In this document: positions 52,626-64,000 of the stretch, in pieces
Layout: each line of letters begins with the position of its first letter
Position numbering within the stretch: position 1 is the first letter of the stretch
Assembly: GCA_033782935.1 (NCBI GenBank)
Contig: JAWQEG010001393.1
Location: forward strand, 264,001-328,000
From: Petrolisthes cinctipes
Lineage: Eukaryota; Arthropoda; Malacostraca; Decapoda; Porcellanidae
Length of the DNA stretch: 64,000 bases
Direction of reading: 5' to 3'
The notes under the pieces: model-generated
Databases searched by the model: none
What the model was told of the DNA's origin: nothing
The model's input: the letters and a program-made list of their open reading frames with translations, nothing else
Translations under genes and position numbers: made by a program

Positions 52626-52682
52626 TGATAAAATGCACAGAATGTCCTAGAACATGGCATTGTTGATGTCGGTGTAGAGGAT

Positions 52683-52986
52683 TGATTGATTGATTGATTG
52701 ATTGATTTATTGATGCCATTAGGCATCTGGCAGCGCAACAACAATGGTCATATACCGCCCAACATATAAAGGTCATCTACATCATTAATAAAATATGTAC
52801 AAAAATTAAATAATTTTCACTACCTCAAAAGGGAGAAGCAGCATGAATAAAACCCACGTCTTCCAAAAGATCATATATTAATGAAATAACCTATTTAAGT
52901 TAGATATATACAAGAATTGAAATATTAACGAAAGAAACATTAAACTTTAACTACCTAAAAATTAATAGCCATAAATACAATAAAAT
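52683..52986 (-). mobile_element. 3' UTR and (AATC)n tail of the I-type LINE
   Basis: On the minus strand, after the stop of the RT/RNase H frame, an AT-rich UTR of about 230 bp leads to TATATGACCATTGTTGTTGC, GCTGCCAGATGCCTAATGGC, then AATAAATCAATCAATCAATC. The last part resembles the 3' end of the SINE-like repeats (TATATGACCTCGCTGTTGCG, CCTAATATCAATCAATC). Confidence 0.7.
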
Positions 52987-55318
52987 TCACAATTTGTGGA
53001 GAAGGCCAGCCTCCTCCACATAGGAGAGGGTGTTCCCTGCCACACAACAAGCCTCCTCCCCGAGTACCTGGAAGAGACTGTAAGAACCGTCACCCTTCCG
53101 GTACTCGGAGAGGTACCTACGACGAAGGTCCCCAAGGCTGGGACACTCGACAATAAGATGCCGTACTGTCAAAGGGACCAGACAATCATCACAGTAGGGA
53201 GGGTGAGCCCTCTCCATTAAAAAGCCATGAGTCAATAATGTGTGGCCAATGCGGAGACGGACAAGAGCCGTCTCCCACCGGCGGGACAGGCCACTGTAGC
53301 TCCACAATCCAAGGCGCTGGCGGATGTCACGGAGCTTGTTAGCCCCGATGGCATCCCATCTGTCCTGCCAGCAGGAACGAACGGTAGCATCTATGTAGGG
53401 TCGAAGGTCCACTGCAGGAACAGGATGACACCTGGCAGGAGGCCGGGAATTGGAGACCACAGCCTTAGCCAGGGCGTTAGCCCGCTCATTCCCATCAACA
53501 CCCACATGGGCCGGGACCCAACAAAAAGTGACTTTGCGGTCACGACGACCCAGGAGGACAAGCCACTCAAGAATGGCCAACACCAGGGGATGGGTAGAGT
53601 TAAAATTGCACAAGGCCTGCAAGGCACTACAGGAATCGCTAAAAATAGTAAACGAAGGCTGAGGGAGAGTAAAAATGGACATGACAGAAAGGAGCCTGCC
53701 TCCACGGCAAAAGTCAGGAAAGACAACTCCAAAGCCAACTCCAGCATCAGACTTTGACCCATCAGTGTACACAGGGAGGGATTCCCTGTGAGTGAAGGCA
53801 TGTTCTAAAAAGAGGGAACGAGCCACTGGAGGAGGAAGAAATTCCTTCTTGTCTGTAAAGCAGGTGCAGGGGAAAACTTCTGGAAGAAGCCATGGAGCCA
53901 CCCTGGGGACCCTCACAGGACAAATCTGAAAGTCATCTATGCCCATCTCCTCCATAGCCTTTCTGACCCGGAAGCCAAAGGGCCATGGTGCACGAGAATG
54001 TAAAAGGTAGTACTGAGACATGATATCAGATGACACCGCCAAGCAAGGTAGGGTGTCAGGAAGTCGATGTAATCGATGCCAACAACGAACCATCAAGGAC
54101 TTGCGACGGAGATCAAGAGGTGGCTCATTAGCGTCCACCAGGAGACTGGGGATTTGGGACGACCTGAAGGCTCCGGTCGCCAGACGTACTCCAGCATGAT
54201 GAACAGGGTCTAAAACTCTGAGACGGGCATCGGTGGCAGAAGAGTACACCTCACACCCATAGTCGAGTTTTGACCTAATAACAACATGGTATAGGCAGAG
54301 GAGGGTGGCCCGATCAGCCCCCCAGGATGTATGGCTCAGGACCCTCAACAGGTTAAGAGCCTTGAGGCAAGAGACCTTAAGTGTACGTAAGTGGGGAACC
54401 CAAGTCAAACGTTTGTCTAAAAGGAGACCCAAAAAGTGAGTCTCCTCGACACATCGTATCCGATGACCATACATGAATAAGTCCGGATCCGGGTGGATGC
54501 CTCGGATGCGGCAGAAGTGCATAGCAACTGTCTTGGAAGGAGAAAATCGAAACCCATGAGAATCAGTCCAACGTGACACCCTGTCAAGGGCAAGCTGCAT
54601 GCGCCGCTCCGCCACTGACATACGGGAAGCAGCAAACCAGACCGCTAGGTCGTCAACGTACATCGAGTTAGCTATACCGTCTGGAAGGGATGAGGCAATG
54701 GCATTAATTGCTACTGCAAACAATGTGACACTGAGGACGCTTCCCTGGGGGACGCCCTCCTCCTGTGCAACAGATGCTGAGTGGGTTGTACCAACCCTCA
54801 CAGAAAAACTGCGACCACTGAGAAACTCCTTAAGAAAGCGTGGAAGGCGCCCCCGCAGGCCATATAAATGGAGTTGCTGCAGGATGCCATATTGCCATGT
54901 AGTGTCATAGGCTTTCTCTAAATCAAAGAATACACAGACAAGGTGTTGATGTCGTGCAGAAGCCTCACATGCAGCAGCTTCCAACCTGACCAGAGCATCT
55001 GTAGTGGAACGGTATTTACGAAAGCCAGACTGGGACGGAGACAGAAAATCACCCCGTTTCAAGAAGTATACCAGTCTGACATTCACCATCTTTTCAAATA
55101 GTTTACAGAGACAGGAGGTCAAGGCAATTGGTCGATAATTGAGGGCAACACCAGAGTCCTTGCCCGGCTTGAGAAAAGGAAGGATGGTAGCAACCCTCCA
55201 CCCAGAAGGGAAGGCACCCTCCAGCCAGATTCTGTTATATACAGCTAAAAGAAATGAGATCGCTTCCTCACCCAAGTGTCGTAACATTGCATATGGGATG
55301 TTGTCTGGCCCAGGAGAA
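52987..55318 (-). CDS. I/Jockey-type LINE: reverse transcriptase and RNase H
   Basis: A 766-aa uninterrupted frame (55287-52987). RT motifs: WRVATILPFLKPGKD, NYRPIALTSCLCKLFE, motif A VFFDLEKAYDTTW, motif B GVPQGSVLSVTLF, motif C MYVDDLAVWF, all with catalytic aspartates. The C-terminal RNase H shows VYTDGSKSDAGVGFGVVF, IFSDSCSALQAL and HVGVDGNERANALAKA. However, SVMSIFT runs straight into LPQPSFTIF, so the usual segment with the AEL-type glutamate is missing, about 15-20 residues. RNase H is therefore probably inactive although the frame is intact. A cysteine/histidine cluster follows (PPYCDDCLVPLTVRHLIVEC). The upstream boundary is a frameshift in a (CT)n run near 55331-55343. Confidence 0.9.
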
Positions 55319-56640
55319 GTGTCGCCGCAGAGAGAGAGAGAGCAGAATGCAGGTCTCTCAGGGTGAATATATGGTTATAACTTTCATTCTCGTTCCCTGT
55401 GAAATCCAGGACTGTACGCTCCTTGGCTCTTAACTCATGCCTGACAGCCAGAGGTCGAGAGTCACGGCTGGAGACTTTTGCAAAAGCCTCCGCCATGGTA
55501 TTGGCCACTGTCAAACCATCCATGATCTTAATTCCATTGACCTTAAGTACAGGTGGAGAACTAGGAGAAAACTTCCCCGCCATCTTACAGACTCTCCTGA
55601 ACACTTGGGTGAGTGGAGTTTTAGTATTAATTGAAGACACATAGGCCTTCCAAGATGCACGTCGGGCCTCTTTTAAAACTCGTCTAGCCCGAGCCCTTGC
55701 CCGTCGGAAGTCCTCTAAAAGAGTTGGGTCCCCACGATTGCGACGAAGGCGAGAGAAAGCAGCGCGCTTCTCCCGCACAGCAGTGGTGCAGACTGGTGAC
55801 CACCAAGGGACAGGACGTTTGGGAAAGTAGCCAGAAGTTCTAGGGATAGAGCAGCAGAGTGGAGCATATCAGTGAAATATGTTACAGCCTCGTCAGAGCT
55901 ACCGAAATCGGCTACAGAAGAGACCGAAGAAGTTAGCTCTCTAAAAAACTGCCAGTCAGCCTTCTCTAATTTCCACCTAGGAAGACGAGACTGTGGTTCG
56001 TACCTGTTACCTTCTAAAAGTATAGGGAAATGATCACTGCCATATAAGTCAGGCAACACTCTCCAAGTAAAATCCAACAGAGCACTGGGTGAGCAAAGGG
56101 AAATGTCAATGGCGGTAAAAGTCCCAGTAGGGCTATTAAAATGTGTCACATCTCCCGTATTTAAAACCCCTAATCCCTCATCCTCAATAAAAGAAGCCAA
56201 TAAAACACCCCTGGGGTTGACCGAACTGTCACCCCACAGAGGATGACGACCATTAAAATCACCCAATAAAATAAAGGGAGATGGAAGGTCCCGTACAAGA
56301 TGGTTGAGATCACCCCTCTCAACTGTAACACTGGGAGGAAGGTATAGACTGCATACAGTGTACGGGCGGTCCATAAAAACCTTAACTGCAACAGCCTGGA
56401 GCGGAGTGTCAAGCTCCAGGCTCGTGCATGGAATATCTCGGCGAACTAGGATGGCAGAGCCACCATGATGATCCTGCCCTTCAAATGAATTGGAATAAAA
56501 TGCAGAGTATGCTGGAGGACTGGCAGGAATGTAGTCCCCAAGCATTGTCTCTTGGAGAGAAACACATGCAGGAGAGAAGCTAGAGAGAAGAACGCGCAGT
56601 TCCTCCCAAGAAGCACGCAAGCCACGGCAATTCCACTGAA
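55319..56640 (-). pseudogene. I/Jockey-type LINE: APE endonuclease part of ORF2
   Basis: The frame 56620-55715 carries LQWNCRGLRASWEELR (beginning just upstream of 56620), VSLQETMLG, GGSAILVRRDI, VCSLYLPPS, LLGDFNGRHPLWGD, IDISLCSP and YGSDHFPILLE: the glutamate, aspartate and histidine motifs of APE-type LINE endonucleases. A frameshift near 55780 passes into 55778-55245, a basic linker (REKRAAFSRLRRNRG) ending at RDLHSALSLS. There a slippage in the CT run shifts the frame into the RT. Confidence 0.88.
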
Positions 56641-56655
56641 GGACCTTGAACGGTG

Positions 56656-57620
56656 TTACTTTAGTACTGATTTTTGGGAAGCCTCACGGAGGTACTTCCC
56701 ACTACCACCTCGACCTGAGGGTTTATTCAAACAATAAGATTTGTCTAATCCTGGGCCACTAGAAGAAGAGCGAACCCGAGGAGTAGTACTTGGGGCAGTA
56801 ATTGGGACCCGTAGACGAGTCCCTGAAGCATCTGATATGTTAGAAGAAGATGAAGGTATATGAGATGGGATATTCTTTGAAACAATTACATTGGTTCTGT
56901 CCTGTACAGCAGTGGTATCACTGACACAGGCAGATACATCAACATCCATAATACAGGTGGTAGAATCACTCCGCTGCTCAAGCGGAAGAGAAAGTGAATC
57001 TTTTGAAGTCACAACATCCGTGGCATCCACATTAACTTCACGCCCCTCTGATGATCCCGAAGGAAGCTTGCGAGGAGGAACTTCTGTTGAATCAAGAGAT
57101 TCATCAGAGCCACGAGAACGCTTCTGGTGAAATTGAGAGGAAACTATGGATGAGTCCACAGTGATGGTTGCCTCACAAGGTGGAACATCTATAGAGTCAA
57201 GTGCCTCAGAGGAACCACGAAGGCGTCTCTGTGGCAGTTTAGGTGACTTAAGTTTCCTTTTGGGAGAGCGTGTGGCAGCGTGAACCTCTACCACATGGAC
57301 ACCTAAGGCTAAAGTCTGAGAATTGTCATCAGTTGAAGGGTCACCAGAATGAGTGTCTGATAAAGTTTCCAAGACAGAGAAACTATTATGTAGAGTAACC
57401 TTAGAAACGTTCTCACTAGAGCAAGAAGCAGCTGCCTCTTGAGAGGGTTGAGAGGGTGCTGCAACCAATTTAGGGCGAAGGGAGGAGGCGTATGTCTTCA
57501 CACCACCATCCTTCTGTTGCTTGAATAGGTTCTCGTGGTCTTTGCCAAACCAGCAGGGAAGTCGAATAGTATACAGAGTGGAGGTGGAACAAAGAAAGTC
57601 TCTATTATTTTTACATTCTT
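56656..57620 (-). pseudogene. I/Jockey-type LINE: ORF1 (5'-truncated)
   Basis: A serine/proline-rich frame, open upstream of the first ATG at 57501 to about 57620 (YTIRLPCWFGKDHENLFKQQ). Contains repeated basic blocks (KRSRGSDESLDS and similar) typical of gag-like ORF1 linkers. It ends SGKYLREASQKSVLK, overlapping the start of the endonuclease ORF. The N-terminal RNA-binding part is missing, so the element is probably 5' truncated near 57.6 kb. Confidence 0.65.
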
Positions 57621-57771
57621 TATTTACTTACAATTGACCCAATAACTATTAATTTACCATGAATGATATAAAAATATTCCTCCCTTTGAATTTAAACCCT
57701 TAACTCATTAATTATCAAAACAGAGCAAAAAAACATTAATTGATTACAAGAACTTAATCAATGGATGTTTA

Positions 57772-57928
57772 AAGTCAAAAGTCCTGTCACCTCGCTTGCT
57801 TCACTGAGGCACGCGATGCTCATAGACTCGAGTTTATTAGGTGTAGAAAACGTGCGTATTTCTCGAGTCCATGAACACTGCTTGTCTCGGTGAAGCAAGT
57901 GTGGCGACAGGACTTATGTCGCCGACTG
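57772..57928. mobile_element. TA-flanked MITE, copy 2
   Basis: Second copy of the 17645-17807 element: right end ...GACTTATGTCGCCGACTG then TA (57929-57930). Interior CTCGAGTCCATGAACACTGC and CTTGTCTCGGTGAAGCAAGT. The left end is diverged (AAGTCAAAAGTCCTGTCACC). It sits directly before the satellite array. Confidence 0.85.
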
Positions 57929-57944
57929 TACAGAGCCAGTTCTC

Positions 57945-60900
57945 GAACGGCTCACGGATGTAGGCATGCACATATCGACTTTGGACACTTAAAATATCGA
58001 TTTTTAGCATGTTTTGAGCCTATATTTTGAAAACATTCTAGCACTGAGTAAGCATGTACAGATCGCTTCTGGGACCCAAAAATATCGAATTTTCGTGTGT
58101 TTTGAGGTTGAATTTGGGATATAAACGGGTGCAGAAGATGCATACACATATTGACTTGGGGCACCCAAAATATCGATTTTCAGCATGTTTTGGGCCTGTA
58201 TCTGAGTAGGCATGTATAGATCGCTTCTGGGACCCCAAAATATCGAATTTTCAGTGTTTGGAGCCTGAATTTGAGATATAACCGGGTACAGAAGATGCAT
58301 GCACATATCGACTTTTGGGCACCTAAAATATCGATTTTGAGCATGTTTCGGGTCTGTATCTTGAAAACATTCTAGCACTGAGTAGGCATGTACAGATCGC
58401 TTCTGGGACTCAGAAATATCGAATTTTCGGGTGTTTTGAGGTTGAATTTGAGATATAAACGAGTGCAGAAGATGCATACACATATTGACTTTGGGCACCT
58501 AAAATATCGATTTTCAGCATGTTTTGGGCTTGAATCTGAGTAGGCATGTACAGATCGCTTCTGGGACCCCAAAATATCGAATTTTCGGGTGTTTGGAGAA
58601 TGAATTTGAGATATAAACGGGTACAGAAGATGCATGCACATATCGACTTTTGGGCACCTAAAAGATCGATTTTCAGCATGTTTTGGGCCTGCATTTTGAA
58701 AATACTCTAACCCGGAGTAGGCATGTACAGATCGCTTCTAGGACCCCAAAATATCGAATTTTCGGGTGTTTTGGGCCAGAATTTGAGATATCGACTTTGG
58801 GCACCTAAAATATCGATTTTAGCATGTTTTGGGCCTATATTTTGAAAATATTCTAGCACTGAGTAGGCATGTACAGATCGCTTCTGGGACCCCAAAATCT
58901 CGAATTTTCGGGTGTTTTGAGGTTGAATTTGAGATATAAACGAGTGCAGAAGATGCATACACATATTAACTTTGGGCACCTAAAATATCGATTTTCAGCA
59001 TGTTTTGGGCCTGTATCTGAGTAGGCATGTACAGATCGCTTCTGGGACCCCAAAATATCGAATTTTCGGGTGTTTGGAGAATGAATTTGAGATATAAACG
59101 GGTACAGAAGATGCATGCACATATCGACTTTTGGGCACCTAAAAGATCGATTTTCAGCATGTTTTGGGCCTGCATTTTGAAAATACTCTAACCCGGAGTA
59201 GGCATGTACAGATCGCTTCTAGGACCCCAAAATATCGAATTTTCGGGTGTTTTGGGCCAGAATTTGAGATATCGACTTTGGGCACCTAAAATATCGATTT
59301 TAGCATGTTTTGGGCCTATATTTTGAAAATATTCTAGCACTGAGTAGGCATGTACAGATCGCTTCTGGGACCCCAAAATCTCGAATTTTCGGGTGTTTTG
59401 AGGTTGAATTTGAGATATAAACGAGTGCAGAAGATGCATACACATATTAACTTTGGGCACCTAAAATATCGATTTTCAGCATGTTTTGGGCCTGTATCTG
59501 AGTAGGCATGTACAGATCGCTTCTGGGACCCCAAAATATCGAATTTTCGGGTGTTTGGATCTTTAATTTGAGATATAAACCGGTACAGAAGATGCATGCA
59601 CATATCGACTTTTGGACACCTAAAATATCGATATTCTGTATGTTTTGGGCCTGTATTTTGAAAATACTCTAACACGGAGTAGGCATGTACAAATCGCTTC
59701 TGGGATTACAAAATATCGAATTTTCGGGTGTTTTGGGCCTGAATTTGAGATATCGACTTTGGGCACCTAAAATATCGATTTTTAGCATGTTTTTGGCCTA
59801 TATATTGAAAATATTCTAGCACTGATTAGTCATGTACAGATCGCTTCTGGGACCCCAAAATATCGAATTTTCGGGTGTTTTGATGCCTGAATTTGAGATA
59901 TAAACGGGTACAGAAGATGCATACGCATATTGACGTTGGTCACTTAAAATATCGATTTTCAGCATGTTTTGGGCCTGTAAATTGAAAATATTCTATCACG
60001 GAGTAGGCAAGTACAGATCGCTTCTGGGACCCCAAAATATCGAATTTTCGGGTGTTTGGAGCCTGAATTTGAGATATAAACGGGTACAGAAGCATCCACA
60101 TATCGACTTTTGGGCACCTAAAAGATCGATTTTCAGTATGTTTTGGGCCTGTATATTGAAAATACTCTGACAGATCGCTTCTGGGACCCCAAAATATCGA
60201 ATTTTCGGGTGTTTTGGGCCTGAATTTGAGATATCGACTTTGGGCACCTAAAATATCGATTTTTAGCATGTTTTGGGCCTATATTTTAAAAATATTCTAG
60301 CACTGAGTAGGCATGTACAGATCGCTTCTGGGACCCAAAAATATCGAATTTTCGGGTGTTTTGAGGTTGAATTTGAGATATAAACGAGTGCAGAAGATGC
60401 ATAAACATATTGACTTTGGGCACCTAAAATATCGATTTTCAGCCTGTTTTGGGCCTGTATCTGAGTAGGCATGTACAGATCGCTTCTGGGCCCCAAAATT
60501 TCGAATTTTCGGGTGTTTGGAGCCTGAATTTGAGATATAAACGTGTACAGAAGATGCATGCACATATCGACTTTTGGGCACCTAAAATATCGATTTTGAG
60601 CATGTTTTTGGTCTGTATCTTGAAAACATTCTAACTAGGAGTAGGCATGTACAGATCGCTTCTGGGACCCAAAAACATCGAATTTTAGGGTTTTTTGGGC
60701 CTGAATTTGAGATATCGACTTTGGGCACCTAAAATATCGATTTTCAGCATGTTTTGGGCCTGTAGCTGAGAAGGCCTGTACAGATCGCTTCTGGGACCCA
60801 AAAATATTGATTTTTTGGGTGTTTGGAGCCTGAATTTGAGATATAAACGGGTACAGAAGATGCATGCACACATCGACTTTTGGGCACCTAACAGATCGAT

Positions 60901-63900
60901 TTTCAGTATGTTTTAGGCCTGTATTTTGAAAATACTCTAACACGGAGTAGGTATGTACAGATCGCTTCTTGGACCCCAAAATATCGAATTTTCGGGCGTT
61001 TGGAGCCTGAATTTGAGATATAAACGGGTACAGAAAATGCATGCACATATTGACTTTGGGCACCTAAAATATCGATTTTCAGCATGTTTTGGGCCTGTAT
61101 TTTGAAAATACTCTAACACGGAGTAAGTATGTACAGATCGCTTCTGGGACCCCAAAATACCGAATTTTCGGGTGTTTTGAGCCTGAATTTGCGATATCAA
61201 CGGGTACAGAAGATGCATGCACATATCGACTTTTGGGCACCTAAAAGATCGATTTTCGGTATGTTTTGGGCCTGTAATTTGAAAATACTCTAACACGGAG
61301 TAGGCATGTACAGATCGCTTCTGGGACCCCAAAATATCGAATTTTCGGTTTTTTTGGGCCTGAATTTGAGATATCGACTTTGGGCACCTAAAATATCGAT
61401 TTTTAGCATGTTTTGGGTATATATTTTGAAAATATTCTAGCACTAAGTAGGCATGTACAGATTGCTTCTGGGACCCCAAAATATCAAATTTTCGGTTGTT
61501 TTGATCCTGAATTTGAGATATAAACGGGTACAGAAGATGCTTGCACATATCGACTTTTGGGCACCTAAAAGATAGATTTTCAGCATGTTTTGTGCCTGTA
61601 TTTTGAAAATACTCTAACACGGAGTAGGCAAGTACCGATCGCTTCTGGGACCCCAAAATATCGAATTTTCGTGTGTTTTTTGACCTGAATTTGAGATATA
61701 AACGGGTACAGAAGATGCATGCACATATCGACTTTGGACACTTAAAATATCGATTTTTAGCATGTTTTGAGCCTATATTTTGAAAACATTCTAGCACTGA
61801 GTAGGCATGTACAGTTCGCTTTTGGGACCCAAAAAATATCGAATTTTCGGGTGTTTTGAGGTTGAATTTGGGATATAAACGGGTGCAGAAGATACATCCA
61901 CATTTCGACTTTTGGGCACCTAAAAGATCTATTTTCAGTATGTTTTGGGCCTGTATATTGAAAATACTCAAACACGGAGTAAGCATGTACAGATCACTTC
62001 TGGGACCCCAAAATATCGAAATTTCGGGTGTTTTGGGCCTGAATTTGAGATATCGACTTTGGGCACCTAAAATATCGATTTTTAGCATTTTTTGGGCCTT
62101 TATTTTGAAAATATTCTAGCACTGAGTAGGCATGTATAGATTGCTTCTGGGACCCCAAAATATCAAATTTTCGGTTGTTTTGATCCTGAATTTGAGATAT
62201 AAACGGGTACAGAAGATGCATGCACATATCGACTTTTGGGCACCTAAAAGATAGATTTTCAGTATGTTTTGGGCCTGTATCTTGAAAACATTCTAACTAG
62301 GAGTAGGCATGTACAGATCGCTTCTGGGACCCCATAATATCGAATTTTCGGGTGTTTTGGGCCTGAATTTGAGATATCGACTTTGGGCACCTAAAATATC
62401 GATTTTTAGCATGTTTTGGGCCTATATTTTGAAAATATTCTAGCCCTAAGTAGGCATGTACAGATCGCTTCTGGGACCCCAAAATATCAAATTTTCGGGT
62501 GTTTTGAGCCTGAATTTGAGATATAAACGTGTACAGAAGATGCATGCATATATCTATCGATTTTGGACACTTAAAATATCGATTTTTAGCATGTTTTGAG
62601 CCTATATTTTGAAAACATTCTAGCACTGAGTATTCATGTACAGATCGCTTCTGGGACCCAAAAATATAGAATTTTCGGGTGTTTTGAGCCTGAATTTGAG
62701 ATATAAACAGGTACTGATGATGCATGCACATATCAACTTTTGGGCACTTAAAATATCGATTTTGAGCATGTTTTGGGTCTGTATCTTGAAAACATTCTAA
62801 TTAGGAGTAGGAATGTACAGATCGCTTCTAAGACCCAAAAATACCGAATTTTCGGGTGTTTTGAGCATGAATTTGAGATATAAACGTGTACAGAAGATGC
62901 ATGCACATATCGACTTTGGACACTTAAAATATCGATTTTTAGCATGTTTTGAGCCTATATTTTGAAAACATTCTAGCACTGAGTAGGCATGTGCAGATCG
63001 CTTCTGGGACCCAAAAATATCGAATTTTCGGGTGTTTTGAGGTTGAATTTGAGATATAAACGAGTGCAGAAGATGCATACACATATTACCTTTGGGCACG
63101 TAAAATATCGATTATCAGCATGTTTTGGGCCTGTATCTGAGTAGGCATGAACAGATCGCTTCTTGGACACCAAAATATCGAATTTTCGGGTGTTTTGATC
63201 CTGAATTTGAGATATAAACGGGTACAGAAGATGCATGCACATACCGACTTTGGACACTTAAAATATCGATTTTTAGCATGTTTTGAGCCTATATTTTGAA
63301 AACATTCTAGCACTGAGTAGGCATGTACAGTTCGCTTCTGGGACCCAAAAATACCGAATTTTCGGGTGTTTTGAGTCTGAATTTGAGATATAAACGGGTA
63401 CAGAAGATGCATGCACATATCGACTTTGGACACTTAGAATATTGATTTTTAGCATGTTTTGAGCCTATATTTTGAAAACATTCTAGCACTGAGTAGGCAT
63501 GTACAGATCGCTTCTGGGACCCAAAAATATCGAATTTTCGGGTGTTTTGAGGTTGAATTTGAGATATAAACGAGTGCAGAAGATGCATACACATATTGAC
63601 TTTGGGCACCTAAAATATCGTTTTTCAGCATTTTTTAAGGCCTGTATCTGAGTAGGCATGTACAGTTCGCTTCTGGGACCCCAAAATATCGAATTTTCAG
63701 GTTTTTCGGGCCTGAATTTGATATATCGACTTTGGGCACCTAAAATATCGATTTTCAGAATGTTTTGGGCCTGTATTTTGAAAATACTCTAACACGGAGT
63801 AGGCAAGTAGAGATCGCTTCTGGGACCCCAAAATATCGAATTTTTGGGTGTTTGGAGCCTGAATTTGAGATATAAACGGGTACAGAAGATGCATCCACAT

Positions 63901-64000
63901 ATCGACTTTTGGGCACCTAAAAGATCGATTTTCAGTATGTTTTGGGCCTGTATATTGAAAATACTCTAATACGGAGTAGGCATGTACAGATCGCTTCTGG
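57945..64000. repeat. Satellite DNA array, about 177-bp units with shorter variants
   Basis: Tandem units to the window end. The full unit is about 177 bp: GTAGGCATGTACAGATCGCT, TCTGGGACCCCAAAATATCG, AATTTTCGGGTGTTTT, then CCTGAATTTGAGATATAAAC, GGGTACAGAAGATGCATGCA, CATATCGACTTTTGGGCACC, TAAAATATCGATTTTCAGCA, TGTTTTGGGCCTGTATTTTG. Shorter classes of about 147 bp (lacking the ATAAACGGGTACAGAAG part) and about 154 bp (lacking the TTTTGAAAATACTCTA part) are interspersed. The two halves of the unit resemble each other. Frames on the minus strand, up to 383 codons, are stop-poor repeat translation, not genes. Confidence 0.95.

Noticed and set aside
53242..53757. 171-codon plus-strand frame
   Set aside because: Shadow of the RNase H part of the minus-strand I-type LINE.
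60937..62088. 383-codon minus-strand frame and many other frames of 60-160 codons in the satellite
   Set aside because: They repeat the same peptide per satellite unit (SQIQ, NTRKFDI, GSQKRSVHAY), have no start conserved in register, and arise because the unit is poor in stops on that strand.

Overview
The window reads as intergenic DNA from an animal genome. Spliced transposases, hAT/ZBED-like, PIF/Harbinger and Penelope-like elements, APE-type LINEs, abundant (AC)n, (GA)n and (ATT)n microsatellites and a 6 kb satellite array all point to an invertebrate. An arthropod, perhaps a decapod crustacean, is my best guess, but that is inference. I see no host housekeeping gene. Nearly every long reading frame belongs to a transposable element or is a stop-free shadow of a tandem repeat.

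Layout. 0-6.6 kb: two decayed hAT transposases on the minus strand, each with a separate BED zinc-finger exon and a common terminal motif; the second carries TTAA-flanked non-autonomous elements, one of which holds a LINE 3' fragment. 6.6-9.6 kb: SINE-like sequences, inverted repeats, microsatellites and a minisatellite. 9.65-12.45 kb: a long Penelope-like ORF (reverse transcriptase plus GIY-YIG endonuclease). 12.7-17.3 kb: SINE-like repeats, a 64-bp minisatellite beside splice-like signals, two more TTAA elements and a LINE endonuclease fragment. 17.3-18.6 kb: remnant of a P/THAP9-like transposase split by a 163-bp TA-flanked MITE. 18.65-24.7 kb: a broken Ty3/gypsy element with integrase upstream of reverse transcriptase and a SCAN-like Gag, the arrangement of Gmr1-like elements. 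25.1-28.6 kb: RTE-like LINE. 28.9-29.8 kb: minisatellite. 29.97-33.84 kb: CR1/L2-like LINE with NPGP motif, PHD finger, endonuclease and RT. 34.6-39.45 kb: an internally deleted hAT, a piggyBac-type TTAA element, and a fourth hAT interrupted by a 933-bp TA-flanked element.

40.3-45.3 kb is the most interesting part. Matching 58-bp inverted repeats enclose a 4.1 kb unit that encodes a decayed protein with a PIN/FEN1-like pattern of acidic motifs, so this uncharacterised protein family appears to be transposon-borne. Inside its left end sits a 602-bp near-perfect palindrome flanked by CCGG; the empty site survives in the opposite arm.

45.3-52 kb: sparse sequence with two SINE-like repeats and a PIF/Harbinger transposase whose two exons splice in frame. 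52.0-57.6 kb: a retroelement gag/protease remnant and an I/Jockey-type LINE with RNase H. 57.77-57.93 kb: second copy of the 163-bp MITE. 57.95-64.0 kb: satellite array of about 177 bp units with shorter variants, running off the end.

Most elements are dead (frameshifts, stops, lost catalytic residues). Those with the longest intact frames are the Penelope-like ORF, the Harbinger transposase and the RT/RNase H frame of the I-type LINE. Nested insertions give relative ages at several places.
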